Part shown: piece by piece, positions 25,372 through 33,822 of the stretch
How the letters are laid out: each line of letters starts with the position of its first letter
Position numbering within the stretch: the first letter of the stretch is position 1
Source: an uncultured Lachnospiraceae bacterium
GTDB taxonomy: Bacteria; Bacillota; Clostridia; Lachnospirales; Lachnospiraceae
Direction of reading: 5' to 3'
Assembly: GCA_944381615.1 (NCBI GenBank)
Contig: CALWLT010000003.1
Span: 1-64,000 of the forward strand
DNA length: 64,000 nucleotides
Notes under the pieces: model-generated
Seen by the model: only the letters and a program-made list of their open reading frames with translations
What the model was told of the DNA's origin: nothing
Database searches by the model: none
Translations under genes and position numbers: made by a program

Positions 25372-26691
25372 TTACATCAGTCCCATCATCGTCGGCAGGA
25401 ATGTAACGGTAATGGGAACGTATGTTATGATCATCAGTACGATAATCTCGCACAGGATAAAGGGAAGCATCCCCCGAAAGCCTTCCATGACCGGGATACG
25501 GGCGATGCCGCAGGCGATGTAGACGCACTGTCCCAGCGGCGGCGTGCCCAGGCCGATGACCAGGTTCAGCACCATGACCAGGCCGAAATGGACCATGTTA
25601 ATATCCAGCGCCTGCGCGATGGGCGCCAGGACCGGGGTCAGCAGAAGGATGCTGGCGCCGCCGTCCATGAACATGCCCATGATGAGGAGCAGGATATTGA
25701 CCAGCAGCAGGAAGACCTGCGGCGAGTCGCTGAACTGAAGAAACAGATCCTCGACGATCTTCGCCATCTGCAGGCCGGTCAGCGCGTTGCTGGCCACCTT
25801 GGCGCAGGCGATGATCATCAGGATCGCCGCCGACATGGTCGCCGTACTCAGCATCATGTCCGGCAGATCGCGCAGCTTAACCGTGCGCAGCACCACCATG
25901 CCGATAATCATGGAATAAACAACCGCCACCACGCCGGCCTCCGTCGCCGTGATCACGCCGCTCATGATGCCGCCGCAGATGATAATCGGCACGCCCAGCG
26001 GGTAGAGCGCCTCGCGGATGATGGTCAGCTTCTCCTTCATCGTCAGACGCACGTCGCGGATCGGGAAATGCTCTCTCCGGTTCCAGAGATTGACCAGGAT
26101 GATCATGGCGATGCCGATGAGGATGCCCGGGATAAAGCCGCCCATGAAGAGGGCGCTGATGGAACATCCCACGGTTACGCCGTAGAGGACCATCATGATA
26201 CTGGGTGGGATGATCGGCCCCAGCGTGGAGGTCGCCGCCGTGATCGCCACGGAAAACCGCGGCGAATAACCTTCTTTAATCATGGACGGGATCATGATAC
26301 TTCCCGTACAGGAGGTATCCGCCTGCGCCGAACCCGTGATGCCGCCGAAAAACATGGAATCCAGGACGTTGGCGTAGGCCAGTCCGCCGGGCACGCGGCC
26401 CACGATCAGCATCGCCAGGTCAATCAGGCGTTCCGTGATGCCGGCCTTGTTCATGATCTCGCCGGCCAGCACATAGAAGGGAATCGCCAGCAGCGGGAAA
26501 TAGCCGATGCCGCTGTAAAAGTTCTGCGGGATGGAGATCAGCGTGGTCGCCGCCACCGCCGTCGTCCTCGTCTGCATCAGGAACAGCCCGATGACGCCCG
26601 CCGCGCCCAGGCCGGCATAGACCGGGACGCCGATGATCATAAAGATAAAAATGGATAAAATAATCAGTACGACAATGGTGGACATACTCAT
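25372..26691 (-). CDS. dctM: TRAP transporter large permease (DctM)
   Basis: A 439-residue polytopic membrane protein with about 12 hydrophobic segments, the usual size for DctM. Typical blocks include IPQNFYSGIGYFPLLAIPFY, the GGITGSAQADTSCTGSIMIP region (about residues 136-155), and LGTPPLGQCVYIACGIA (about 384-400), which form the sodium- and substrate-site hairpins of the family. It catalyses sodium-coupled uptake with DctQ and the binding protein. Its start overlaps the stop of dctQ by 4 nt. Confidence 0.94.
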   Translation of the reverse strand: MSMSTIVVLIILSIFIFMIIGVPVYAGLGAAGVIGLFLMQTRTTAVAATTLISIPQNFYSGIGYFPLLAIPFYVLAGEIMNKAGITERLIDLAMLIVGRVPGGLAYANVLDSMFFGGITGSAQADTSCTGSIMIPSMIKEGYSPRFSVAITAATSTLGPIIPPSIMMVLYGVTVGCSISALFMGGFIPGILIGIAMIILVNLWNRREHFPIRDVRLTMKEKLTIIREALYPLGVPIIICGGIMSGVITATEAGVVAVVYSMIIGMVVLRTVKLRDLPDMMLSTATMSAAILMIIACAKVASNALTGLQMAKIVEDLFLQFSDSPQVFLLLVNILLLIMGMFMDGGASILLLTPVLAPIAQALDINMVHFGLVMVLNLVIGLGTPPLGQCVYIACGIARIPVMEGFRGMLPFILCEIIVLMIITYVPITVTFLPTMMGLM

Positions 26692-27209
26692 AAGACACCG
26701 ACCTCCTCTTCCTGATCCGGCGCTTTGTAAAGACCCAGGATCCGCTTCTTCATAATCTTCACGAATTCATAGACCATCAGCGCGCTGCCCAGCACCATGG
26801 TGCTGTAGATATAGGAATACTGGATGCGCAGGTACGGCGTCTTCAGCCCGCCGACCCCGGCCCGCTCAAATAACACGTAGCAGCTGTAGGTTACCAGCAA
26901 AAGAAAGACCAGCGTGATAACCGAGGTAATCGCCCGAAGTCCCATCCCCACCGGCCGCGGCATGTGGTTGGCAAGCCCCTCGATTTCCGTGTGCGCTTTC
27001 ACGCGGATCCCCCGGGCGGCGCCGACCAGGGCCATGACCACCATCAGAGCCCCAATGATCTCCTCGCTCCAGGGAATGGATTTATGCACCGCGTAGCGAA
27101 GCACGACCTGCCAGAACGCAATCGCGCAGATCGCAAAAAGGGTAAGGATGGAAACAAGATTTTCAAAATATCCGATTCCGTCATCGATAGCACGAAATGC
27201 TTTTTTCAT
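26688..27209 (-). CDS. dctQ: TRAP transporter small permease (DctQ)
   Basis: A 173-residue protein with four membrane segments (about residues 15-35, 50-65, 88-108 and 130-150). It matches the DctQ pattern, including FWQVVLRYAVHKSIPWSEEI (about 33-52) where the conserved R-Y and W-SEE motif lies. It scaffolds DctM. It is the first gene of the catabolic operon, preceded by GAGGAGGAAG, a long leader and a LacI-type operator. Confidence 0.92.
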   Translation of the reverse strand: MKKAFRAIDDGIGYFENLVSILTLFAICAIAFWQVVLRYAVHKSIPWSEEIIGALMVVMALVGAARGIRVKAHTEIEGLANHMPRPVGMGLRAITSVITLVFLLLVTYSCYVLFERAGVGGLKTPYLRIQYSYIYSTMVLGSALMVYEFVKIMKKRILGLYKAPDQEEEVGVL

Positions 27210-27248
27210 AAGCTGTATCTCTTCCTCCTCATTTTTTCAAAGTGTTTA

Positions 27249-27262
27249 TGTAATCGATTACA
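27249..27262. promoter_or_regulatory. LacI-family operator upstream of dctQ
   Basis: The perfect 14-bp palindrome TGTAATCGATTACA, with the central CG typical of LacI/GalR-family operators, sits about 40 nt before the dctQ start. It lies downstream of the predicted promoter, where a bound repressor would block elongation. The divergent regulator gene makes it the obvious candidate ligand-responsive factor. Confidence 0.75.
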
Positions 27263-27378
27263 TTTTTGCCTGCATGATCACGTCTCCTTTCCTGCCAGAC
27301 ACGGCGTTTTCTTCTCTGTTCCGGATCCCCATCCAAAACTTCACGGCAAAAAACCTTTGCCAATTTGTCCGTATCTAT

Positions 27379-27407
27379 AAAATACTACGATTTTTTCTTC
27401 TTGTCAA
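27379..27407 (-). promoter_or_regulatory. Promoter of the dctQ operon
   Basis: Minus-strand TTGACA (27402-27407), a 17-bp spacer, and TATTTT (27379-27384). The transcript would start near 27372 and carry a leader of about 160 nt including the operator. Confidence 0.6.
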
Positions 27408-27532
27408 CGAATTTTTTGTGCATTTTTTCAATGATTGCCGAGTCGGCGGAACATTCTTTTGACGCTTTCTTTTCTCCGCCTTTTTGCATTCCTTTTCACA
27501 CGCCGCTTCTTCCAGTTTTTTCCAAACAATTC

Positions 27533-27546
27533 TGATAACGATTACA
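27533..27546. promoter_or_regulatory. Second LacI-type operator, next to the regulator promoter
   Basis: TGATAACGATTACA has one half-site (CGATTACA) identical to the dctQ operator and one imperfect half. It lies directly upstream of the regulator's -35 box, which suggests autoregulation. Confidence 0.6.
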
Positions 27547-27553
27547 TTTTGAG

Positions 27554-27582
27554 TTGACAAGCCGTTTTTTCCTCATTATACT
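27554..27582 (+). promoter_or_regulatory. Promoter of the LacI-family regulator
   Basis: TTGACA at 27554-27559, a 17-bp spacer, and TATACT at 27577-27582. The start near 27589 gives a 70-nt leader before the regulator ATG. Confidence 0.75.
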
Positions 27583-27661
27583 AAAGATGGCGGGGCTTTT
27601 TGCACCCCGCCCCAAAGCCTGCAGCAAGCTGCCGGCAATCTGTCTTTTTGAGGTAAAATGT

Positions 27662-28657
27662 ATGGCAACGATCAAGGATGTTGCCCGGCACGCGGGCGTA
27701 TCTTCTGCCACGGTGTCCCGGGTTCTGATGAATCAGGGAAATGTCAGCGCGAAAACGGCCGCCGCGGTTCAGAAAAGCATCGCCCAGCTGGGCTATCACC
27801 CCAACGCGCTGGCAAGGCAGCTGCGCCGCCAGCACACCCAGACAATCTATGTCATTATCCCCAGTATTGACAACACCTTCTTTTCCGAGGTCTACCGGGG
27901 CATCGAGTCGGAAGCGCTCGTCCATCACTACCAGGCCTTCCTTGTCAATACCAATAACGATAAAAATCAGGAAAACCTGTTTCTTTCCGCGCTCGTGCAG
28001 AAGCAGACGGACGGGATCATCTCCCTCTCCGCCGCCGCCGCCACCGGCGTGATTGAACGGCAGGTCGCCGGCCTTCCCATGGTCATCGCCTGCCAGTATC
28101 TGGAAGACGGATCCCTCCCCAATGTCGCAATCGATAACATTGCCGCCGCCAAGGAGGCGGTAACCCACCTCCTGGACCTCGGGCACCGCAACATCGGCTG
28201 CCTGTCGGGCCCGGCCACCAACGTCCTCTACCGCGACCGGCTGACCGGTTATCTGCGGGCGCTGGCCGAGCACGACATCCCGGTCAACATGGGTTACGTT
28301 TCCTATGGAAACAGCACCCTGCAGTCCGGCTACGACCGGGGCCTCGAGCTGCTGCTCGGCCACCCCGAGATCACGGCCGTGTTTGCCGCCGGCGACGTGA
28401 TGGCCATCGGCTCCATGAAGGCCGCCCGCAGGCTGGGGCGGCGCATCCCGCAGGATTATGCCGTCGTCGGCTTCGACGATCTGGACATTACCCGCTTCTG
28501 CGACCCGCCCCTGACCACCATCCACCAGCCTATGTTTGAGATCGGCAAATACTCCATGCAGACGCTTCTCGATCTGATTGAGGGGAAACCCACGCAGAAC
28601 CAGCGCCTGCTGGAATACCGGCTGATTGTCCGTGAAAGTACGGTAGAACACGCTTAA
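27662..28657 (+). CDS. LacI-family transcriptional regulator
   Basis: A 331-residue LacI/GalR regulator. The N-terminal helix-turn-helix ATIKDVARHAGVSSATVSRV (about residues 2-21) and hinge (to about 57) are intact. The periplasmic-binding-like effector domain runs from about residue 60 and includes DGIISLSAAA, AIDNIAAAKEAVTHLLDLGH and VVGFDDLDITRFCDPPLTTI (about 275-294). The start is the ATG at 27662, because the HTH begins there and a longer frame upstream starts inside the promoter. It is divergent from the TRAP operon and has operator copies at both promoters. It probably represses until a pathway sugar binds. Confidence 0.92.
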   Translation: MATIKDVARHAGVSSATVSRVLMNQGNVSAKTAAAVQKSIAQLGYHPNALARQLRRQHTQTIYVIIPSIDNTFFSEVYRGIESEALVHHYQAFLVNTNNDKNQENLFLSALVQKQTDGIISLSAAAATGVIERQVAGLPMVIACQYLEDGSLPNVAIDNIAAAKEAVTHLLDLGHRNIGCLSGPATNVLYRDRLTGYLRALAEHDIPVNMGYVSYGNSTLQSGYDRGLELLLGHPEITAVFAAGDVMAIGSMKAARRLGRRIPQDYAVVGFDDLDITRFCDPPLTTIHQPMFEIGKYSMQTLLDLIEGKPTQNQRLLEYRLIVRESTVEHA

Positions 28658-28682
28658 ACAGCCTGTGAAAGGAGAATCAGCA

Positions 28683-29687
28683 ATGACAACATGTAAAGGA
28701 ATTATCGCCCCGGAAAAGGGCAAAGTGATTTTAACCGATGTGGAAGTAACCGACCCGCGCCCCGGATACGTGCAGGTGCGGATGGCGCGCACCATGATCA
28801 GCCCCGGAACGGAGCGGGCGCACATCCTCGCGCTTCCCAACTCCAACCAGAACTTCCCCTATGTGCCCGGCTACTGCTGCGCCGGCTGGGTCGAGAAGGT
28901 CGGCGAGGGCGTGGAGGATTTCGCGCCCGGGGACCGCGTGGCCTGCTCCGCCATCGACGTGGGGCACCGGCAGGTGGGGAACGTCGTCGCCGAGCGCGTC
29001 GCCCACATTTCCGACGCCATGTCCTTTGACTACGCGGCCTTCAACGGGCTGTCCCAGACCTCCCTGCAGGGCGTGCGCAAATGCGGCATCGAGCTGGGCG
29101 AGAGCGTCGTCGTTCTCGGCCTCGGCATCGTCGGCCAGCTTTGCCTGCAGCTGGCCCGGGCAAACGGCGCCACTCCGGCCATCGGCCTCGATCCCATGGA
29201 AAAGCGGCGCGAGATCGCCATGGCCTGCGGCGCCGATTACGTCTTTGACAACCGGAATACGCCGGCCAGGGAGCTGATCGCAGAGGTCACGAAGGGGAAG
29301 GGCGCGCAGGTCGTCCTCGACAGCACCGGCTTCCCCGCCGTCTTAAACGAGGCCTGCGACTGCGCCGCCAATTTCGGCCGCGTCTGCATCGTCGGCTGTC
29401 CCCGCGGCCTCACGGAATTTAACTTCTACACGCTGGTGCAGTTAAAGTCCCTGCAGGTCATCGGCGCGCACGCCGTCCACTCCGTCCCGCACGATCGCTC
29501 GCAGCCGCGCCTCTGGACGTATCAGGACGACATGGCCGCGTTCAACGCCCTCGTCGAGAAAGGCACCATCCGGCTCGAGCCGCTGATCAGCGACCGCATC
29601 CGCTGGACCGAGGCCGAGAGCGCGTTCAACTACCTGCTCGGCTGGGGCAAGGACAGCCTCGCCGTCCTCATCAACTGGGAAGAATAA
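28683..29687 (+). CDS. Zinc-type MDR dehydrogenase-like protein
   Basis: A 334-residue medium-chain dehydrogenase/reductase. A GroES-like N-domain (about residues 1-130) has ISPGTERAHI and YVPGYCCAGWVEKVGEGVED. A Rossmann domain follows with VVVLGLGIVGQLCLQLA (about 144-160) and the NAD-binding Asp in IGLDPMEKR. The catalytic-zinc Cys/His set of classical alcohol dehydrogenases is not clear. The SPGTE motif places it nearer the BchC-like branch. A GAAAGGAG precedes the ATG at 28683. It is 25 nt downstream of the regulator gene and likely co-transcribed, so it probably oxidises an intermediate of the same pathway. Confidence 0.82.
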   Translation: MTTCKGIIAPEKGKVILTDVEVTDPRPGYVQVRMARTMISPGTERAHILALPNSNQNFPYVPGYCCAGWVEKVGEGVEDFAPGDRVACSAIDVGHRQVGNVVAERVAHISDAMSFDYAAFNGLSQTSLQGVRKCGIELGESVVVLGLGIVGQLCLQLARANGATPAIGLDPMEKRREIAMACGADYVFDNRNTPARELIAEVTKGKGAQVVLDSTGFPAVLNEACDCAANFGRVCIVGCPRGLTEFNFYTLVQLKSLQVIGAHAVHSVPHDRSQPRLWTYQDDMAAFNALVEKGTIRLEPLISDRIRWTEAESAFNYLLGWGKDSLAVLINWEE

Positions 29688-29698
29688 ACCAGCCGGTT

Positions 29699-31030
29699 TT
29701 ACTCAAATCTCTGCGTTCCCTCCCGCGACACGCGCGCGTAGATCCATCTGCGCGCCGCCGGTCTGGCGGGTTCTAAGCGGTATGCCCGGCGAAGCGTCTG
29801 CTCTGCCTGCGCAAACAGCGCTTCGTCGGATGCGTAAAGGCAGGCCAGCGTCTCGCCTTTTGCGACCGCGTCGCCGTATTTTTTCTTCAGGACAATCCCC
29901 GCCGCCGGATCGATGACGTCGTCCTTCGTGCTACGCCCTGCCTTTAAGAGCACGGACGCGATCCCGCAGGCCTCCGTATCCATGTGCGCGACATAGCCGC
30001 TCTCCTCTGCCTTTACCTCACGGCAAAACGGCGCCTTCGCGAGCCGGTCCGGCTCCTTCGCCACGCGGCCGTCCCCGCCCTGCGCCCGGATCATCTCCGC
30101 AAACGTCCGCAGGGCGCTCCGATCCCGCAGCGCGCCGGCCGCCAGCTCATAGCACTGCGTCTCCGATCCCCGGCCCGCCGTGTGCAGCATTTCCGCCGCC
30201 AAGCGCAGGCTGACCTCCCGCAGATCCTCCGGGCCGCCGCCGTCGAGCACCCGGATCGACTCTTCTACCTCCAGCGCGTTTCCAATCGCATAGCCCAGCG
30301 GCACGTCCATATCCGTGATCAGCGCCGTGCAGACACGCCCCGCCCCGGTTCCAATGGCCACCATCTTCCCGGCCAGCGTCACGGAATCCTCCAGCGTCTT
30401 CATAAACGCCCCGCTCCCGGTCTTCACGTCGAGCACGATGCCGTCGCTCCCGGCGGCCAGCTTCTTGCTCATGATCGAAGAAGCGATCAGCGGGATGCTG
30501 TCCACCGTCGCCGTCACGTCCCGCAGCGCGTAGAGCTTCTTGTCCGCCGGCACCAGGTTGCCGCTCTGCCCGGCCACCGCGATGCCGACGCGGCGCACGA
30601 TCTCAAAAAACCGTTCCGTATCAAGCGCCGTCTGAAATCCCGGGATCGCCTCCAGCTTGTCGATCGTGCCGCCCGTATGTCCCAGGCCGCGCCCCGACAT
30701 CTTGGCAACGCGCACGCCGAGCGAAGCCACGATCGGCCCCGCGATCAGCGTCGTCTTGTCCCCGACGCCGCCGGTGCTGTGCTTGTCCACCTTAAAGCCT
30801 TCAATGGGCGACAAATCCATCACGTCCCCCGAATGCGCCATCTCCAGCGTAAGGCAGGTCGTCTCTTCATCGCTCATCCCCTGAAAACAGATCGCCATCA
30901 GCATGGCCGACATCTGGTAATCCGGGATCTCCCCCGCCACAAACCCGCGGATCATCGCCCGGATCTCCTCTTTTTCCAGCGTCCCGCCCCGTTTCTTTTT
31001 CTCAATCAGATCATACATCCGCATATTCAT
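29699..31030 (-). CDS. pdp: Pyrimidine-nucleoside phosphorylase
   Basis: A 443-residue member of the thymidine/pyrimidine-nucleoside phosphorylase family. The signature KHSTGGVGDKTTLIAGP (about residues 81-97) and KMSGRGLGHTGGTIDKLE (about 108-125) form the phosphate and nucleoside sites. The C-terminal alpha/beta domain runs from about 345. It splits uridine or deoxyuridine/thymidine with phosphate into base and (deoxy)ribose 1-phosphate. It follows deoB and deoC-cdd on the same strand, making a complete route from pyrimidine nucleosides to central metabolism. A start two codons later is equally possible. Confidence 0.92.
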   Translation of the reverse strand: MNMRMYDLIEKKKRGGTLEKEEIRAMIRGFVAGEIPDYQMSAMLMAICFQGMSDEETTCLTLEMAHSGDVMDLSPIEGFKVDKHSTGGVGDKTTLIAGPIVASLGVRVAKMSGRGLGHTGGTIDKLEAIPGFQTALDTERFFEIVRRVGIAVAGQSGNLVPADKKLYALRDVTATVDSIPLIASSIMSKKLAAGSDGIVLDVKTGSGAFMKTLEDSVTLAGKMVAIGTGAGRVCTALITDMDVPLGYAIGNALEVEESIRVLDGGGPEDLREVSLRLAAEMLHTAGRGSETQCYELAAGALRDRSALRTFAEMIRAQGGDGRVAKEPDRLAKAPFCREVKAEESGYVAHMDTEACGIASVLLKAGRSTKDDVIDPAAGIVLKKKYGDAVAKGETLACLYASDEALFAQAEQTLRRAYRLEPARPAARRWIYARVSREGTQRFE

Positions 31031-31109
31031 TTCCCTCCCGCAGGCGCGCCCTCAGCCGGACGCGCCTCTGATTTCCCGGCACGGATCCCCCAGCACGGAT
31101 ATCCCGGCC

Positions 31110-32339
31110 CTAATATCCCAGATTGGCCGGGCCAAAGCTCTCCGGCAAAAGCTCCTCCAGCGTGTACTCCTTATAATCCGAAACGGAACGCGCCAGGAGG
31201 ATCCGGAACTCCTGCGGACGGCAGAATTCCCGCATGACCTGCCGGCACACGCCGCAGGGCGCGCAGTAATCCGTAACCGTCCCGCCGCTTCCGCCGCAGA
31301 TGGCAATCCCCGTAAAATCCCGGCAGCCGCCGCTTACCGCTTTGAAAAATGCCGTCCGCTCGGCGCAGTTTGTCGCCGGATACGACGCGTTCTCAATGTT
31401 GACGCCCGTGTAAATGGTCCCGTCCGCCGCCAGCAGCGCCGCCGCCACATGAAACTGCGAATACGGCACGTACGCCTGCTCCAGCACGCCGAAGGCGGCG
31501 GCAATCAGCTCCCGCTTCTTCTCCTCTGTCCAGAGCGGGCTGCCTTTTTCCGAACCTGCCGCGCCGGCCGCCCCGCTTTCCGCCTTCTCCGCCATGCCGG
31601 CCGCCCCGCTTTCCGCTTTCTCCGTCATGCCAGACGGCCCGCTTTCCGCCTTCTCCGTCATACCAGACGGCCCGCTTTCCGCCTTCTCCCGCTCTTTTGC
31701 CACGAGCGCCACGATCCGGCTGCTGCCGATCCGGGAAGCGCCCAGCTCCAGAAAGCGCTCCGCGTCCTCCAGCGTCTGGATGCCGCCCGCCGCCTTGATC
31801 CGGACTCCCTTTCCCACATGCCGCGCAAAGAGCGCGACGTCCTCAAAGGTCGCTCCGCCCGCGGAAAACCCGGTGGAGGTCTTGATGAAATCGGCCCCTT
31901 CTTCTGTAACCATGCGGCAGGCGGCGATCTTCTCCTCCTCGGTCAGCAGGCAGGCCTCGACGATGACCTTCAGGATCTTTCCCCGGCAGGCCTCGCGCAC
32001 CGCCCGGATCTCCTGCGCCGCCAGCGCCGCCCGCCCCGACTTGAACGCGCCGATCTGCATGACCATGTCAATCTCGTCGGCCCCGTCCTCCACGGCCCGC
32101 TCCGCCTCGTAGATCTTGACCTCCGGCGCGCTGTAGCCGTTCGGGAAGCCGATTACCGTGCAGATCGCCATGCGGTCTCCCACATACTCGCGCACCGCTT
32201 TCACAAACACCGGCGGGATGCAGACCGAGGCCGTCCCGTAGTAGATCGCCTCGTCGCAGAGCGCGCGGACCTCCTCCCAGGATGCGTCCGGGCGCAGCAG
32301 CGTGTGATCCACCGCCGCCAGCAGTTTCTTTCTGTCCAT
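31110..32339 (-). CDS. deoC-cdd: Deoxyribose-phosphate aldolase / cytidine deaminase fusion
   Basis: A 409-residue two-enzyme fusion. Residues 1 to about 218 are DeoC: MDRKKLLAAVDHTLLRPDAS, the Lys in GKILKVIVEACLL (about 140-152), and the Schiff-base Lys in ADFIKTSTGFSAGG (about 168-181). Residues 270-409 are a cytidine deaminase with the catalytic CAERTAFFKA (a Cys-Ala-Glu motif) and the zinc pair CAPCGVC. Between them lies a hydrophilic linker of four 11-residue repeats of EKAESGPSGMT type. DeoC splits deoxyribose 5-phosphate into glyceraldehyde 3-phosphate and acetaldehyde. Cdd makes (deoxy)uridine, the substrate of the phosphorylase encoded next. I know DeoC and Cdd as separate proteins in most bacteria. 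Confidence 0.93.
   Translation of the reverse strand: MDRKKLLAAVDHTLLRPDASWEEVRALCDEAIYYGTASVCIPPVFVKAVREYVGDRMAICTVIGFPNGYSAPEVKIYEAERAVEDGADEIDMVMQIGAFKSGRAALAAQEIRAVREACRGKILKVIVEACLLTEEEKIAACRMVTEEGADFIKTSTGFSAGGATFEDVALFARHVGKGVRIKAAGGIQTLEDAERFLELGASRIGSSRIVALVAKEREKAESGPSGMTEKAESGPSGMTEKAESGAAGMAEKAESGAAGAAGSEKGSPLWTEEKKRELIAAAFGVLEQAYVPYSQFHVAAALLAADGTIYTGVNIENASYPATNCAERTAFFKAVSGGCRDFTGIAICGGSGGTVTDYCAPCGVCRQVMREFCRPQEFRILLARSVSDYKEYTLEELLPESFGPANLGY
31573..31695. repeat. 33-bp in-frame tandem repeat in the deoC-cdd linker
   Basis: The string CCGCTTTCCGCCTTCTCC recurs at 31573, 31606 (one change), 31639 and 31672, a strict 33-bp period. Each unit encodes an 11-residue hydrophilic repeat. 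Because the unit is a multiple of three, copy-number change would alter linker length without breaking the frame. Confidence 0.92.
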
Positions 32340-32390
32340 CTGTTCCTCCTTTTTTGTTTCCCCGTTTTACTATCTTACCGGCCCGCGCGC

Positions 32391-33566
32391 CTACGGGCGG
32401 TCAAGAATCTGCGAAAGGAAACTCGTCCCCTCCGTCTGTCCCTCCGCGCCCAGATATTCGAGAATCGTGGCCGCGATATCGGCAAACGTGTCCCGCGTCC
32501 CCAGATTGACGCCGGCGCGCACGCCCGGCCCGGCTATGACAAGCGGCGTGTACTCCCGCGAATGATCCGTCGAGGGCGTGCTGGGATCGCAGCCGTGATC
32601 CGCCGTGATCAGCAGCAGATCCTCCTTCCTGAGCGCGGCCAGAAGGCGGGGGAACTGCCCGTCAAAATACGCAAGCGCCCGCGCGTAGCCGTCCACATCG
32701 TTGCGGTGGCCGTACAGCATGTCGTAATCCACCAGATTGGTAAAGCAGAGCCCGGAAAAATCCCGCTCCATGAATTCCAGCGTGCGCTCGATCCCTTCCG
32801 CGTTGCCCGCCGTGCGCACCGCCTGCGTCACGCCGCTCCCGGCAAAAATATCGTTGATCTTGCCCACGGCCAGCACCTCGCGCCCCGCCTCCTTCAGATA
32901 ATCGAGCATCGTCCGGCGCGGCGGCGTCAGCGAATAATCGTGGCGGCGCGGCGTGCGCTCATAGGGCCACGCCCCCGCAAAGGGCCGGGCAATCACGCGC
33001 CCCACGCCCCAGGGCCCGCGGCAGAGCCGCCGGGCAATCTCGCAGTCCCGGTAAAGCTCTTCAACCGGCACCACCACCTCATGCGCCGCAATCTGGAACA
33101 CGCTGTCCGCCGAAGTATAGACGATCAGCGCCCCCGTCTTTTCGTGCTCCCGTCCGAAATCGCGGATGACCTCCGTGCCCGAGTACGGCCGGTTGCAGAG
33201 TACGCCCCGCCCTGTCTCCCGCGCAAAGGCGTCCAGAAGCTCTGCCGGAAATCCCTGCGGGAAGGTCGGCAGCGGCTGTTCTGAGACAAGGCCCGCGATC
33301 TCCCAGTGCCCGATGGTCGTATCCTTTCCTTTTGACCGCTCCGCCATGCGCCCGAAGGTCCCCGACGGCCGCGCTTCCCTGAGGCCGCAGCTTACGCCGT
33401 CAATATTAAAAAGCCCCGCCTTTTTCAGATTCGGCATGGAAAAATGCGGGCTCTTCGCCGCCGCGGCCAGCGTGTTGCTCCCCTCGTCGCCGTAAAGCGC
33501 CGCGTCCGGCATCTCGCCGATCCCTACGCTGTCCAGTACAATCAGAAACACCCGTTTTGCGCTCAT
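32391..33566 (-). CDS. deoB: Phosphopentomutase
   Basis: A 391-residue DeoB of the alkaline-phosphatase-like metalloenzyme family. It has MSAKRVFLIVLDSVGIGEMP with metal-ligand Asp, GKDTTIGHWE (about residues 79-88, the phosphorylated Thr region), YTSADSVFQIAAHE (about 144-157), GKINDIFAGSGVT, and LLITADHGCDPSTPSTDHSREY with the second metal-site Asp/His set. It interconverts (deoxy)ribose 1- and 5-phosphates. GGAAGGAG lies before the ATG at 33566. An upstream in-frame ATG is rejected because the family starts here. It is the first gene of the nucleoside operon. Confidence 0.95.
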   Translation of the reverse strand: MSAKRVFLIVLDSVGIGEMPDAALYGDEGSNTLAAAAKSPHFSMPNLKKAGLFNIDGVSCGLREARPSGTFGRMAERSKGKDTTIGHWEIAGLVSEQPLPTFPQGFPAELLDAFARETGRGVLCNRPYSGTEVIRDFGREHEKTGALIVYTSADSVFQIAAHEVVVPVEELYRDCEIARRLCRGPWGVGRVIARPFAGAWPYERTPRRHDYSLTPPRRTMLDYLKEAGREVLAVGKINDIFAGSGVTQAVRTAGNAEGIERTLEFMERDFSGLCFTNLVDYDMLYGHRNDVDGYARALAYFDGQFPRLLAALRKEDLLLITADHGCDPSTPSTDHSREYTPLVIAGPGVRAGVNLGTRDTFADIAATILEYLGAEGQTEGTSFLSQILDRP

Positions 33567-33604
33567 TCTGCTCTCCTTCCTTTTCCCGTCCTGCGGATAT
33601 CTAT

Positions 33605-33633
33605 AGGATACCATATCTGCCCGGCAAAAGCAA
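33605..33633 (-). promoter_or_regulatory. Candidate promoter of deoB
   Basis: Minus-strand TTGCTT (33628-33633), a 17-bp spacer, and TATCCT (33605-33610). It is weak to moderate and back-to-back with the sigma-factor promoter. Confidence 0.45.
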
Positions 33634-33639
33634 TTTGCC

Positions 33640-33712
33640 TGAAAGCACGGCCATCTACACCCGAAAGCACGGTCATCCGCATCCGAAGCACGGCCATCCG
33701 CAAAAATACGGC
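33640..33712. repeat. 22-bp imperfect tandem repeat between deoB and the sigma-factor gene
   Basis: Three units of the form CCGAAAGCACGGTCATCCGCAT follow one another, with a fourth degenerate one at the end. They lie just upstream of the predicted sigma-factor promoter and contain no gene. Confidence 0.7.
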
Positions 33713-33718
33713 CGCCTG

Positions 33719-33747
33719 TGGAAAATTTTCCTGTTTTCGGCTATACT
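33719..33747 (+). promoter_or_regulatory. Candidate promoter of the sigma/anti-sigma module
   Basis: TGGAAA at 33719-33724, a 17-bp spacer, and TATACT at 33742-33747. The start near 33754 leaves a 70-nt leader. Confidence 0.5.
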
Positions 33748-33822
33748 GAAACCCGTGCCCTGAAGTAATACGGCGCCCTGCCTCGTTTACAATAAAAGCA
33801 AAGGCAGAAAGGGGGCGATCCT

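Noticed and set aside
25372..26691. Plus-strand His/Asp/Arg-rich ORF opposite dctM (25303-26658)
   Set aside because: It is an antisense shadow. Composition alternates His/Asp/Arg without any fold signature.
27249..27290. A five-codon leader peptide (Met-Gln-Ala-Lys-Met) before dctQ with an AGGAG site
   Set aside because: It is too short to judge, has no regulatory codons, and overlaps the operator. Most likely chance.
33640..33712. Small His/Pro-rich protein encoded by the 22-bp repeat
   Set aside because: The frame is an effect of the repeat, with no ribosome-binding site or conservation evidence.
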